From assembly GCF_002161765.1 (NCBI RefSeq), contig NZ_NFIN01000011.1:1-64000 (forward strand): 64,000 nucleotides of DNA, given 5' to 3'. The notes beneath the pieces are model-generated. The model searched no databases and was not told the DNA's origin. It was given only the letters and a program-made list of their open reading frames with translations. Both the position numbers and the translations under genes were made by a program. Origin of the DNA: Bacteroides sp. An322 (GTDB lineage Bacteria; Bacteroidota; Bacteroidia; Bacteroidales; Bacteroidaceae). Of the stretch, positions 34,164 through 43,245 are shown piece by piece. Positions within the stretch are counted from its first letter, which is position 1. The number at the start of each line of letters is the position of its first letter.

Positions 34164-35180
34164 ATGAAAAAATATCTCTCTGCGCTATTGTTGGCGCTCT
34201 CTGTAGCATCGGTTGGTGCTCAAGAATTCAGTTGGAAAGATGCTATCCCCGAAATCCATGGTACGGTGCGGGGAAAGTATGAATATCAAACTTCGACTAA
34301 CGCGCAACGTTTTCAAGTGCGTAATGCTCGTGTAAGCGCTACGGGAAATCTACTTCCTATCGTAAGCTATAAAGCCGAAATAGACCTTTGCGACGAAGGA
34401 GTAATCAAGATGTTGGACGCTTATGCGCGGGTTACTCCGCTTAAAGGTTTCAACGTTACTATCGGTCAGATGCGTGTGCCTTTTACCATTGACGCGCATC
34501 GTTCTCCTCATTTGCAATATTTTGCCAACCGCTCGTTTATTGCCAAACAAATGGGAAGTTTGCGTGATGCAGGTGCTACGTTGAAATATTCGATGAAGGA
34601 AGGTTTCCCTTTTGCGATAGAAGCCGGATTGTTCAGCGGTTCGGGATTGACCGAACAAAAAGGGTGGCATAAGGCACTTTCGTATTCGGCTAAGTTGGAA
34701 TTGATGCCATTCAAGGGGTATAACCTGACCTTAAGTACGCAACGTATCCGTCCGTTCGACCGGAATATTTATATGTATGACATCGGTACGTATTACGACT
34801 GGAACAACTGGCATTTCGAGGTGGAAGGGATGTATAAGGACTATGCACATTCTGCTTTTGAAAGTGTATGGGCGTTAGACGCTTTCATTAATTACGACTA
34901 TTTTATCAAGAAAGAGAAGAGCCTTATCAAGAAAGTGTCTTTTTTGGCACGCTTCGACTATATGGGAAACAATAGTGATGAACTGGATGAGGATGGAATT
35001 GATTACATTATCACCGATTATGAGCGCAAGCGTATTACGGGTGGTTTGACGTTTAGTTTCGGAAAACCGTTTCAGGCAGACCTCCGTTTGAACTACGAAA
35101 AGTATTTTTATGATGACGATGCAATTCCGTTAGAATCGGAACAAGACAAACTGGTAGTAGAAATGATGGTTCGCTTCTGA
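34164..35180 (+). CDS. phosphate-selective porin O/P family outer-membrane protein
   Basis: A 338-residue outer-membrane beta-barrel with signal peptide MKKYLSALLLALSVASVGAQ. The remainder alternates amphipathic strands, for example GTVRGKYEYQ, FQVRNARVSATGNLLPIVSYK, LDAYARVTPLKGFNVTIGQM, and ends in a terminal strand closing with Phe (VVEMMVRF), which is a BAM-recognition signature. It matches the OprO/OprP-like family, though the Bacteroides members are not shown to be phosphate specific. It is monocistronic with its own promoter and a clear terminator. Confidence 0.85.
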   Translation: MKKYLSALLLALSVASVGAQEFSWKDAIPEIHGTVRGKYEYQTSTNAQRFQVRNARVSATGNLLPIVSYKAEIDLCDEGVIKMLDAYARVTPLKGFNVTIGQMRVPFTIDAHRSPHLQYFANRSFIAKQMGSLRDAGATLKYSMKEGFPFAIEAGLFSGSGLTEQKGWHKALSYSAKLELMPFKGYNLTLSTQRIRPFDRNIYMYDIGTYYDWNNWHFEVEGMYKDYAHSAFESVWALDAFINYDYFIKKEKSLIKKVSFLARFDYMGNNSDELDEDGIDYIITDYERKRITGGLTFSFGKPFQADLRLNYEKYFYDDDAIPLESEQDKLVVEMMVRF

Positions 35181-35207
35181 TAATTTGCTTTTATAAACAT
35201 GTGTTTT

Positions 35208-35249
35208 AGCCTTTCTGGTTGTAGCGGTTACACCTAGAAAGGCTTTTTT
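35208..35249 (+). terminator. Rho-independent terminator of the porin gene
   Basis: AGCCTTTCTGG pairs with CCTAGAAAGGCT across a loop of about 14 nt, followed by TTTTTTGTTTTT. It begins 27 bp after the stop codon. Confidence 0.8.
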
Positions 35250-35445
35250 GTTTTTATATTATTGGGCGTATTGAGATAGTATAATGTGTAGATTAATGAA
35301 CTTAAGTCCGTTGGCTGATGGATACGGGTTCGAAGGCTGATGAAGCTAGGTGCGAAGGGCGATGAACCCTAATGCATTTCAACAAATTCTTCTTCTCGAG
35401 TGTTATTTCTATAAATAACAGATTTTGAAAATGAGAAAAAATGTT

Positions 35446-35453
35446 TATCTTTG
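35446..35453 (+). promoter_or_regulatory. -7 promoter element with -33 TTTG
   Basis: TATCTTTG lies 22 bp before the ATG at 35476; TTTG at 35424-35427 is 18 bp further upstream, giving one of the best promoter matches in the window. Confidence 0.65.
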
Positions 35454-35475
35454 TATAAACCTTAACTTGCCGGCT

Positions 35476-36498
35476 ATGAAGAGAAAGGTTCTATTTATCG
35501 TGTGCGTGGCTTGTCTGGCGTTTTTCGGATGTGAGAAACAACAGATGCCTGATTTTCCGGTATCTGAGAAACTGGAAATAATGAATGATATGGTTTCGCG
35601 GATGGAGGATAGAGCGTCTTCTGAACTTACTTTTTCGGATATTGAACTAATTAAAGATTTGCTTTACGACCGTTATACACCGGAAGATGTGTATCCTTAC
35701 GGTGATACGGTGCGGAGTTTTAAGTGGGAAACGATACGCAAGTGCTTGGCGTTTATCGAAAATATGCAGCAGGATACGGTGCGCTGGGCTGTGCTTAGCA
35801 ATTACAAGAACCGGAATCAAGAAGCGCCTTTGGTGCGTATATATGTACGGAATGAATACGGACGTGTGTCGGACACATTGGGTGTTGAACGTTATCAGTC
35901 GGTGCCTTTGTATTTGCCGTCTGATTCGGATGTTCCCGAACGCTACGGAAGGGATGGCTCATTGGTCTGCTTAAAAGGCGAGGAAAGAAATTTTCTTCGC
36001 GTAGTTCCTGTTACGATAGGAGGGGATTGGCTGGTGCCCCGGCGTTATGTGAAGCCGCTTGCCGAAGGCACAGAGTTTCATCATGTCATTTTCGTAGACC
36101 GGAAAGACCAGAATATTGCGACAATGGAACGGATTGATAGAGGGAAATGGGCTATACGGAGCATGAATCCGGCTACGACAGGTGTGCATCGTCCGCCGTA
36201 TGCTCAGGAAACGCCGTTGGGAATGTTCTTGTTGCAAGAAAAGAAAGAACGGATGGTGTTCTTGAAAGACGGAGGGTCGGGCGTAGGCGGTTATGCTCCA
36301 TACGCTTCGCGGTTTACGAATGGTGCTTATATACATGGAGTGCCCGTGAATGTTCCTCAAACCGCTATGATAGAATATAGTTGGTCGTTGGGCACTACGC
36401 CCCGTTCGCACATGTGTGTGCGCAATGCTACATCACACGCTAAGTTTGTTTTCGACCGTATGCCTGCAGGGGCTACGCTGGTGGTGGTCATTGAGTGA
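35476..36498 (+). CDS. L,D-transpeptidase (YkuD-type) lipoprotein
   Basis: A 340-residue lipoprotein (MKRKVLFIVCVACLAFFGC, Cys19 as lipid anchor). The C-terminal catalytic region has YIHGVPVN and LGTTPRSHMCVRN, corresponding to the His and the [S/T]-H-G-C-x-R nucleophile motif of YkuD enzymes, with Met in place of Gly as in other Bacteroidetes members. The N-terminal 150 residues are helical and of unknown fold. L,D-transpeptidases make 3-3 crosslinks in peptidoglycan or attach proteins to it. The ATG at 35476 is chosen for the signal peptide. A second enzyme of the type follows. Confidence 0.85.
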   Translation: MKRKVLFIVCVACLAFFGCEKQQMPDFPVSEKLEIMNDMVSRMEDRASSELTFSDIELIKDLLYDRYTPEDVYPYGDTVRSFKWETIRKCLAFIENMQQDTVRWAVLSNYKNRNQEAPLVRIYVRNEYGRVSDTLGVERYQSVPLYLPSDSDVPERYGRDGSLVCLKGEERNFLRVVPVTIGGDWLVPRRYVKPLAEGTEFHHVIFVDRKDQNIATMERIDRGKWAIRSMNPATTGVHRPPYAQETPLGMFLLQEKKERMVFLKDGGSGVGGYAPYASRFTNGAYIHGVPVNVPQTAMIEYSWSLGTTPRSHMCVRNATSHAKFVFDRMPAGATLVVVIE

Positions 36499-36509
36499 TT
36501 ATTTTTTTT

Positions 36510-36611
36510 GAACACAGAGGCACAGAGACGCAGAGAATTGAAATCACAGTGTATTTTCACATACTTAAAATTAAAGACTCAGTGTCTCTGTGCCTCTGTG
36601 GCTCTGTGTTC
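36510..36611. repeat. dispersed CACAGAGGCACAGAGACGCAG hairpin repeat
   Basis: GAACACAGAGGCACAGAGAC at 36510 is mirrored about 40 bp later by a right arm ending GGCTCTGTGTTC at 36611. It lies between the two transpeptidase genes. Confidence 0.75.
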
Positions 36612-36662
36612 AAAGTTCAAAAAATATTCATTCGTAAAGCCACATTATCTATTAAAAATCAC

Positions 36663-36670
36663 TATCTTTG
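36663..36670 (+). promoter_or_regulatory. -7 promoter element (TATCTTTG)
   Basis: An exact TAnnTTTG match, 25 bp before the ATG at 36696. Confidence 0.6.
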
Positions 36671-36695
36671 CGCCCGTATTCAAAAAAGTTTTCCA

Positions 36696-37385
36696 ATGCT
36701 GCGTTTTGTTTTGTTTGTATGTATTTTAGCGGGTGCTGTATCCAGTTCTATTTTTAGCCAACCGGAAGAGAAAAAAGAGGTTCCCCAAGTGAAAGTGACC
36801 GACCGTTGCCTTCAGTTGTACCGTGAAATGGATTTGGAAGGAAGGGTGAATTATGCCGCTTTCCGTCAGGCTGTGACGGGATATTACCGCATTGGAGGAC
36901 GAAAACGGGAAGTGCTGACGTTGATTGATTTTTCGAAGCCTTCTACGCAAGAACGCTTGTACGTGTTCGATATGAAACAAAGAAAAATGCTTTTTTCTTC
37001 GGTCGTTTCTCATGGGAAAAATAGCGGGAATAACTATGCCACTTCTTTTTCTAACGAAGACGGTTCGCTGAAAAGTTCATTGGGATTTTATTTGACCGAA
37101 TCTACTTACCAAGGCAAAAACGGATATTCCCTGATATTGGAAGGGTTGGAAAAAGGGATTAACGACCATGCCCGCCGGCGTGCCATTGTGATGCACGGGG
37201 CTGCTTACGCTAATCCTTCGGTTATCCGTAATGGAGGAAGACTGGGGCGGAGCTTCGGATGTCCGGCAGTACCCGAAAAGCTTTCGCGTCCTATCATCGA
37301 TGCCATTAAGGGCGGAAGCGTGATGTATATTTATGCCGACAGACCCGATTATTTGGCTCAAAGCACCGTCCTGCATACCCTTTGA
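36696..37385 (+). CDS. murein L,D-transpeptidase catalytic domain protein (YkuD_2)
   Basis: A 229-residue protein with a signal peptide (MLRFVLFVCILAGAVSSSIF) and the YkuD_2 domain. Landmarks are IDFSKPSTQERLYVFDM, MHGAAYANP (the His motif) and GRSFGCPAVPEKLSRPII with the nucleophile Cys. The likely role is peptidoglycan crosslinking or trimming in the periplasm. An upstream in-frame extension to 36495 passes through the hairpin repeat and is rejected. It lies 310 bp before aspS, with its own promoter, and next to another YkuD-type gene. Confidence 0.88.
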   Translation: MLRFVLFVCILAGAVSSSIFSQPEEKKEVPQVKVTDRCLQLYREMDLEGRVNYAAFRQAVTGYYRIGGRKREVLTLIDFSKPSTQERLYVFDMKQRKMLFSSVVSHGKNSGNNYATSFSNEDGSLKSSLGFYLTESTYQGKNGYSLILEGLEKGINDHARRRAIVMHGAAYANPSVIRNGGRLGRSFGCPAVPEKLSRPIIDAIKGGSVMYIYADRPDYLAQSTVLHTL

Positions 37386-37423
37386 ATTGCTGCAAATCTG
37401 TTGCATAAGTCAAAAACAAGTAC

Positions 37424-37431
37424 TACCTTTG
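37424..37431 (+). promoter_or_regulatory. -7 promoter element (TACCTTTG) for aspS
   Basis: An exact TAnnTTTG match, 41 bp before the aspS ATG. Confidence 0.6.
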
Positions 37432-37472
37432 CCTAAATTTTAATGAAACTTAGATTTATAAACGTTTAGAAT

Positions 37473-39230
37473 ATGTTCAGAAGTCATACTTGCGGTGAGC
37501 TTCGGCTCGCCGATGCAGGCAAAAACGTGACGCTTGCCGGATGGGTGCAACGTTCACGCAAAATGGGAGGAATGACGTTTGTTGACCTCCGCGACCGTTA
37601 TGGAATCACCCAGTTGGTTTTCAATACGGAAGTAAATGCCGAACTTTGTGAGCGTGCCAACCACTTGGGACGTGAATATGTGATTCAGGCAAAAGGTACA
37701 GTAAGCGAACGTTCCAGCAAGAACGCCAACATCCCTACAGGTGAAATTGAAATTATCGTATCAGAATTGAATATCCTGAATGCGGCGCAAACGCCTCCAT
37801 TCACTATTGAAGATAATACCGACGGAGGAGATGACCTTCGGATGAAATACCGTTACCTTGACTTGCGCCGTACTGCCGTGCGTAAGAATTTGGAACTCCG
37901 TCATCGCATGACGATGGAAGTGCGCCGCTATTTGGACAGCAAAGGCTTCCTCGAAGTGGAAACCCCGATGCTGATTGGTTCTACTCCCGAAGGTGCACGC
38001 GACTTTGTGGTTCCTTCGCGTATGAATCCGGGACAGTTTTATGCACTTCCCCAGTCTCCTCAAACCTTGAAGCAATTATTAATGGTATCGGGTTTCGACC
38101 GCTATTTCCAGATTGTAAAATGTTTCCGTGATGAGGATTTACGTGCCGACCGCCAGCCTGAATTTACCCAGATAGATTGCGAAATGAGTTTCGTAGAGCA
38201 GGAAGACATTATCCAGATGTTCGAGGGCATGGCTAAGCATTTGTTTAAGGAATTGCGTGGCGTAGAACTGACCGAACCGTTCCAACGGATGCCGTGGGCA
38301 GATGCGATGAAGTATTACGGAAGTGATAAGCCCGACTTGCGCTTTGGCATGAAGTTTGTCGAATTGATGGACGTATTGAAAGGTTATGGGTTCTCGGTAT
38401 TCGACAATGCGGCTTACATTGGCGGTATCTGTGCAGAAGGCGCTGCCCACTATACCCGCAAGCAACTTGACCAGCTGACCGAGTTTGTGAAACGTCCGCA
38501 AATCGGTGCAAAAGGTATGGTGTACGCACGCATTGAGGCAGACGGAAACGTGAAGTCGAGTGTAGATAAATTCTATAGCCAAGAGGTGCTTCAGCAAATG
38601 AAAGAAGCTTTCGAAGCAAAACCGGGCGACTTGATTTTGATATTGAGCGGAGACGATGCGATGAAGACCCGTAAGCAGCTTTGCGAGTTGCGTTTGGAGA
38701 TGGGTAATCAACTCGGTTTGCGCGACAAAAACAAGTTCGCTTGCTTGTGGGTGGTAGACTTCCCGATGTTCGAATGGAGTGAGGAAGAAGGCCGCTTGAT
38801 GGCAATGCATCATCCGTTTACACATCCGAAGGATGAAGATATTCCTTTGCTGGATACTGACCCTGCTTCTGTACGTGCCGATGCATACGATATGGTAGTT
38901 AATGGTGTGGAAGTCGGAGGCGGTTCTATCCGTATTCATGATTCGGCTTTACAGGAAAAGATGTTCGAAATTTTGGGATTCACTCCCGAAAAAGCGCAAG
39001 AGCAGTTCGGCTTCCTGATGAATGCTTTCAAGTTTGGCGCGCCTCCTCACGGAGGATTAGCATACGGTCTCGACCGCTGGGTATCACTCTTTGCCGGTCT
39101 TGATTCTATCCGCGATTGTATTGCTTTCCCGAAGAACAATTCGGGCCGTGACGTAATGTTGGACGCTCCGGGATTCCTCGACCAAAAACAATTGGATGAG
39201 CTTCACTTGAAAGTGGATATTAAAGAATAA
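37473..39230 (+). CDS. aspS: aspartate--tRNA ligase
   Basis: A 585-residue class IIb aminoacyl-tRNA synthetase. The OB-fold anticodon-binding domain is at about 1-110 ([24 protein letters not shown]). Class II motifs follow: motif 1 [20 protein letters not shown], motif 2 [18 protein letters not shown], and motif 3 [15 protein letters not shown]. The bacterial insertion domain lies between motifs 2 and 3 (about 290-420). The length is normal for bacterial AspRS. It is the only tRNA synthetase in the window. Confidence 0.97.
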   Translation: MFRSHTCGELRLADAGKNVTLAGWVQRSRKMGGMTFVDLRDRYGITQLVFNTEVNAELCERANHLGREYVIQAKGTVSERSSKNANIPTGEIEIIVSELNILNAAQTPPFTIEDNTDGGDDLRMKYRYLDLRRTAVRKNLELRHRMTMEVRRYLDSKGFLEVETPMLIGSTPEGARDFVVPSRMNPGQFYALPQSPQTLKQLLMVSGFDRYFQIVKCFRDEDLRADRQPEFTQIDCEMSFVEQEDIIQMFEGMAKHLFKELRGVELTEPFQRMPWADAMKYYGSDKPDLRFGMKFVELMDVLKGYGFSVFDNAAYIGGICAEGAAHYTRKQLDQLTEFVKRPQIGAKGMVYARIEADGNVKSSVDKFYSQEVLQQMKEAFEAKPGDLILILSGDDAMKTRKQLCELRLEMGNQLGLRDKNKFACLWVVDFPMFEWSEEEGRLMAMHHPFTHPKDEDIPLLDTDPASVRADAYDMVVNGVEVGGGSIRIHDSALQEKMFEILGFTPEKAQEQFGFLMNAFKFGAPPHGGLAYGLDRWVSLFAGLDSIRDCIAFPKNNSGRDVMLDAPGFLDQKQLDELHLKVDIKE

Positions 39231-39250
39231 GCGGCAACTAACTGATAAAT

Positions 39251-39333
39251 CAAACACAGAGACACGGAGACACAGAGTTTTTTAATTTTGCTGTAACAAA
39301 AATTTCTTTGTGGCTTTGTGTCTCTGTGTTCAA
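39251..39333. repeat. dispersed CACAGAGACACGGAG hairpin repeat
   Basis: CAAACACAGAGACACGGAGA at 39251 is mirrored by a right arm ending TGTGTCTCTGTGTTCAAA. It lies between aspS and gtrA, ending 17 bp before the gtrA start. Confidence 0.75.
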
Positions 39334-39350
39334 ATTTGATAATAAACTAC

Positions 39351-39740
39351 ATGAAAGAATCTGTGCGAATCATTCGCTTTGCCATAGTAGGAACGCTCAA
39401 TGCGCTGATAACGGCATTGGTTGTATGGCTATTGATGCACATTGAAGGCGAAGACTACATTACAGCGAATGTTATAGCATACATTATCGCTCAGATTCAT
39501 AATTTCATTTGGTGTAAATATTGGATATTTCCTTTAGAAACCGATGACAAGAAAAACGGTATTTGGCATCAGATATTGTTTTTTGCCGGTGCTTTCTTGT
39601 TGGCGTATACAACGCAATTCCTTTTTCTTCTGATGTTAGTGGAATTGCTTCATTGCAATGAATATTTAGCTCAGTTCCTCGGGCTTTTTATTTATGGTGC
39701 GGTCAATTTCATGGCCAACCGTCATGTCACTTTCCGTTAA
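39351..39740 (+). CDS. GtrA family membrane protein
   Basis: A 129-residue protein with four hydrophobic helices (about 8-27, 35-55, 70-92 and 103-121). It matches the GtrA family (FAIVGTLNALITALVVWLLM, NFIWCKYWIF, NFMANRHVTF), which is thought to help move undecaprenyl-linked sugars across the membrane for glycosylation. No glycosyltransferase lies next to it here, so its partner is unknown. The ATG at 39351 is preferred over an upstream codon at 39318 inside the hairpin repeat. Confidence 0.85.
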   Translation: MKESVRIIRFAIVGTLNALITALVVWLLMHIEGEDYITANVIAYIIAQIHNFIWCKYWIFPLETDDKKNGIWHQILFFAGAFLLAYTTQFLFLLMLVELLHCNEYLAQFLGLFIYGAVNFMANRHVTFR

Positions 39741-39834
39741 ATTGATAATCTTTGCCGGTGCTTTTTGTTTCGGATTAGGTATGGAAATGTTATTTGCCTA
39801 CCTTTTCTCTTTGGCGGTAATAGAAGAATCTTTA

Positions 39835-39842
39835 TATATTTG
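39835..39842 (+). promoter_or_regulatory. -7 promoter element with -33 TTTG
   Basis: TATATTTG is preceded by TTTG at 39810-39813 with a 21-bp spacer and lies 38 bp before the esterase ATG. Confidence 0.6.
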
Positions 39843-39880
39843 TCTGAACGAAAATAATCTAATTTTAAAATGACATGACA

Positions 39881-41308
39881 ATGAAACGGAACATTTGTTT
39901 GCTGGCGGTACTTTTGATTTGTGTATTTTCGAATGCGAAAGTACAGCCTTCTGCTTTGGTTGCGGACAATATGGTATTGCAACAACAGGCAGAGGCTCGG
40001 CTTTGGGGGAAAGCAGAGCCTGATGCTACGGTCAATGTGACCCCTTCGTGGAATAATCAGACGTATACTTGCCTGGCGGACGGAAAAGGGAATTGGTCGG
40101 TAAGTATACCGACTCCTAAAGCTGGTTTTACTCCTTACGAAATCTGTTTTGATGACGGTGAAAAGCTGACGGTGAAAGGAGTGTTAATAGGGGAGGTTTG
40201 GTTAGCTTCTGGGCAAAGCAATATGGAGATGCCCTTAAAGGGATTTGCAGGATGTTGTGTCGAGGGTGGTTTTGATGAAATTGCATTCTCGGCACAATGG
40301 GCGCGCCATATACGTTTTTTTACGGTTCCACTAAGGCAGAGCTACGAGCCTTTAGAAGATGTAGAAGGCTCCTGGGCTGTACCTTCACCTCAAACGTCTC
40401 CTGAATTTAGTGCTACGGCATGGTTTTTTGCCACAACTTTAAGTGAGGTGCTTCAGGTGCCGGTAGGTATTGTGAGTTGTGCTTATGGAGGTTCCAAAGT
40501 GGAGAGTTGGACAAACCGTGAATTATTGGAACAGTATCCCGATGTATCGCTTCGTCCTGAAGATATGGAAAAGCAAGTAGCCTACGAGCGTCCTATGCTG
40601 ATGTATAATGCCATGTTTTTACCGGTACGGCATTATACAGTGCGCGGTATTCTTTGGTATCAAGGATGTTCCAATGTCGGATATCATCAGACTTATGCTC
40701 GTCGTTTGGCAAATATGGTAGAGCTTTGGCGTAGCGAAATGGAGCAGGGAGATATTCCGTTTTATGCCGTTGAAATAGCTCCTTATGAATATGAGGGCAG
40801 TCAGGATGGATTGGCTCCTTATTTGCGGGAGGTTCAATGGGAAGCTATCCGGCTAATTCCGAATAGCGACATGATTTGCATTAATGATTTGGTAAAGCCT
40901 TATGAGCGTTACAACATTCATCCGGGTGATAAGAAACAAGTAGGACGCAGGCTGAGCTATTTGGCGTTGAACCATACGTATGGAAAGCAACAATTCTTTT
41001 GCCAGCATCCTCGGTATAAGTCGTTTACTGTTAAGGGAGATGAAGTTTGGGTGGCAATAGATAATATTGGCATGGGTATTTGCCGGAATTACGATATTCA
41101 AGGGTTTGAAGTGGCTGGTGAAGACCGTTTGTTTCATCCGGCTGATTCGGTTTGGCTTCATTGGCAAACCAATGAAATAGTGGTTTCATCCCGTCGGGTA
41201 AAAGCACCGGTGGCGGTTCGTTATTGTTTCCGTGATTTTTCGTTGGGAACTTTATATGGAGGCAATTGGATGCCGCTTATTCCATTCCGTTCCGATACAT
41301 GGGAGTGA
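39881..41308 (+). CDS. sialate O-acetylesterase
   Basis: A 475-residue secreted esterase with a signal peptide (MKRNICLLAVLLICVFSNA). It is an SGNH-type hydrolase of the SASA family: nucleophile in WLASGQSNMEMPL, oxyanion Gly/Asn region in SCAYGGSKVESW, and the Asp/His pair in YNIHPGDKKQVG. It removes O-acetyl groups from sialic acids or other acetylated glycans, a common trait of gut Bacteroidetes that forage mucin. No sialidase or SusCD pair lies nearby. An ATG two codons upstream (39875) is an alternative start. Confidence 0.9.
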   Translation: MKRNICLLAVLLICVFSNAKVQPSALVADNMVLQQQAEARLWGKAEPDATVNVTPSWNNQTYTCLADGKGNWSVSIPTPKAGFTPYEICFDDGEKLTVKGVLIGEVWLASGQSNMEMPLKGFAGCCVEGGFDEIAFSAQWARHIRFFTVPLRQSYEPLEDVEGSWAVPSPQTSPEFSATAWFFATTLSEVLQVPVGIVSCAYGGSKVESWTNRELLEQYPDVSLRPEDMEKQVAYERPMLMYNAMFLPVRHYTVRGILWYQGCSNVGYHQTYARRLANMVELWRSEMEQGDIPFYAVEIAPYEYEGSQDGLAPYLREVQWEAIRLIPNSDMICINDLVKPYERYNIHPGDKKQVGRRLSYLALNHTYGKQQFFCQHPRYKSFTVKGDEVWVAIDNIGMGICRNYDIQGFEVAGEDRLFHPADSVWLHWQTNEIVVSSRRVKAPVAVRYCFRDFSLGTLYGGNWMPLIPFRSDTWE

Positions 41309-41317
41309 TTTTTAATT

Positions 41318-41382
41318 GAACGCAGAGACGCAAAAGCCTTTTTTTGAAATTAAATCTTTGCGTTTTTGCGCCTCTGCGTTAA
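41318..41382. repeat. dispersed GAACGCAGAGACGCAAAAG hairpin repeat
   Basis: The left arm GAACGCAGAGACGCAAAAGC and right arm GCGTTTTTGCGCCTCTGCGT flank a 30-bp T/A-rich loop, between the convergent esterase and ACT-domain genes. Confidence 0.75.
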
Positions 41383-41389
41383 ATAAAAA

Positions 41390-41818
41390 TCACGCCATTT
41401 CCAGCAGGCGTTTTTCTTCGATGTAGTCCAGTCCTTTGTCTAAGATGACTTGGCGTGTCTTCTCAGTGTTATCGGTACGGAATACCAAAATGCCTTTTCC
41501 GGAAAGCAGGAACGAATAGAGATAAGAAATGCCTATCCCTGCTTCGCTAAAACTACGGATGGCGTCGGCGGCACGTCCAGGCTGGTTATCGAGCATAATG
41601 GCGAACACTTCCGAGAGATTCGCCGATATGCCCGCTTGTTTCAGGGTATCATACGCACGCATAGGTTCGGAACAAATAATGCGGTAGATGCCGTATTCTA
41701 CGGTATCGGAAATGGTGGAAGCGATGAGCTGGATGCCCGCTTCTTTCAACAATTCGAGAACCTGAAGCAGTGTTCCCGACTTGTTTTCTACAAATACGGA
41801 TAATTGATGGATGGTCAT
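41390..41818 (-). CDS. tandem ACT-domain protein
   Basis: A 142-residue cytoplasmic protein of two ACT domains (about 1-70: IHQLSVFVENKSGTLLQVLE; and 72-142: EVFAIMLDNQPGRAADAIRS). ACT domains bind amino acids or related small ligands to regulate partners. It is placed 12 bp downstream of the phenylacetate-CoA ligase gene, a conserved pairing in Bacteroidetes, so it probably senses a ligand linked to that enzyme. The family is often annotated as 'ACT domain-containing protein' with no proven ligand. Confidence 0.9.
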   Translation of the reverse strand: MTIHQLSVFVENKSGTLLQVLELLKEAGIQLIASTISDTVEYGIYRIICSEPMRAYDTLKQAGISANLSEVFAIMLDNQPGRAADAIRSFSEAGIGISYLYSFLLSGKGILVFRTDNTEKTRQVILDKGLDYIEEKRLLEMA

Positions 41819-41830
41819 ATCTTGTAAATT

Positions 41831-43144
41831 TTAAATCAACGTTTTTCTTAAATCTTTTACACGCACAGCTTTACCTTCCTGCTTGGGCAGGCTTCCTTTT
41901 GGCACGAGTTTTACGCGCGGAGTGATAAGGATTTCATCTTTCAGTTGACGGGTAATTTCTTTGGTCAGGCGTTGCAAGAATCCGTAATCATCGGTGAAAT
42001 CGTTTAATTCCACTTCCACGGTCATTTCGTCATTTGCCTCCAAGTTAGTTAGCGTAATGAGGTAATCATTGCCCAATTCTTTAAATTGCATCAAGATATT
42101 TTCTATCTGGATAGGGAAAATGTTTACGCCTTTCAAAATCATCATGTCATCGCTTCGCCCTTTCATGCGGTCAAGGCGTATATGATGACGTCCGCAAGGG
42201 CAATCACCCGGAAGAATGCGGGTCAAGTCGCGTGTGCGGTAGCGCAATAGAGGCATTGCTTCACGGTTGATAGTGGTCAGTACCAATTCTCCGATTTCAC
42301 CTTCGGGTACAGGTTCCAGTGTATCGGGATTGACAATTTCCACGATGTAATAGTCTTCCCAGATGTGCAGGCCGTTTTGTTCGGGACATTCGAAAGCTAC
42401 ACCCGGACCGCACATTTCCGACATGCCGAACGAGTTATATGCCTTTACGCCCAACATCTCTTCGATGCGTCGGCGTTGTTCGTCTGAATGCGGTTCGGCT
42501 CCGATAATCAACGTGCGGAGTTTCGTGTCACGTCGAGGGTCGATACCCATTTCTTCCATCACTTCGTAAAGTCTTCCCGCATAGCTGGGGATGGCGTGAA
42601 GGGCGGTTGTTCCGAAATCTGTAATGAATTTGATTTGCCGTTTGGTATTTCCCGCGGCGGCAGGTACGGTAAGCATTCCTAACCGTTCTGCTCCATACTG
42701 AAATCCCAATCCGCCTGTAAACATGCCGTAGCCTGATGAGTTTTGGAAAATATCTCCCTTGCGTAATCCTACCATATAGAGGCAACGTGCCACGGCATTT
42801 GCCCATTCGTCCAAATCATGTTGGGTATGGAGAATAACGGTCGGTGTGCCGGTGGTACCGCTGGAAGAATGCAAGCGAACGACTTCTTCCAACGGAACTG
42901 CAGAAAGTCCGAAAGGATAATGGTCGCGCAAATCCTGTTTGGTGGTAAAGGGGATTTTTTGCAAGTCATCCAACGAATGTATATCTTCGGGTTTCAATCC
43001 GATTTCGGCAAAGCGTTGTTTATAAAAAGGAGTGCGCATACAGCGTTGCAGAGTCTGTTGCAACCGCTCCATTTGAAGTTTTTCTATCTCCGGACGAGTC
43101 ATGGTCTCCAGTTCCGGATGTAAATACATAGATTCGTGTTTCAT
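41831..43144 (-). CDS. phenylacetate--CoA ligase family enzyme
   Basis: A 437-residue adenylate-forming enzyme of the PaaK type that activates an aryl or acyl acid to its CoA thioester. The P-loop is HSSSGTTGTPTVI (about 92-104), with FGMSEMCGPGVAFECP and RYRTRDLTRILPGDCPCGR as the later motifs; the C-terminal domain has the catalytic Lys in SLPKQEGKAVRV. The usual use is aromatic amino acid catabolism, often with indolepyruvate oxidoreductase, but no such genes are here. The ACT gene follows at 12 bp. A TATATTTG promoter box lies 25 bp upstream. Confidence 0.88.
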   Translation of the reverse strand: MKHESMYLHPELETMTRPEIEKLQMERLQQTLQRCMRTPFYKQRFAEIGLKPEDIHSLDDLQKIPFTTKQDLRDHYPFGLSAVPLEEVVRLHSSSGTTGTPTVILHTQHDLDEWANAVARCLYMVGLRKGDIFQNSSGYGMFTGGLGFQYGAERLGMLTVPAAAGNTKRQIKFITDFGTTALHAIPSYAGRLYEVMEEMGIDPRRDTKLRTLIIGAEPHSDEQRRRIEEMLGVKAYNSFGMSEMCGPGVAFECPEQNGLHIWEDYYIVEIVNPDTLEPVPEGEIGELVLTTINREAMPLLRYRTRDLTRILPGDCPCGRHHIRLDRMKGRSDDMMILKGVNIFPIQIENILMQFKELGNDYLITLTNLEANDEMTVEVELNDFTDDYGFLQRLTKEITRQLKDEILITPRVKLVPKGSLPKQEGKAVRVKDLRKTLI

Positions 43145-43168
43145 GGTCTTTCATTATCTTTTTCATGG

Positions 43169-43176
43169 CAAATATA
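43169..43176 (-). promoter_or_regulatory. -7 promoter element (TATATTTG) for the CoA ligase-ACT operon
   Basis: An exact TAnnTTTG match on the minus strand, 25 bp before the ATG at 43144. Confidence 0.55.
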
Positions 43177-43245
43177 GGAAATAATGAATAATAACGTATG
43201 AAAATAATGAAAATCTTTTTCAAATTGAAATTAGTTTCCTTTTTT

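Noticed and set aside
36495-36695. Upstream extension of the second L,D-transpeptidase
   Set aside because: The extra 67 codons translate the hairpin repeat and promoter, and would bury the signal peptide.
38139-38939. 266-codon minus-strand open frame
   Set aside because: It is fully inside aspS on the opposite strand and shows no independent support.
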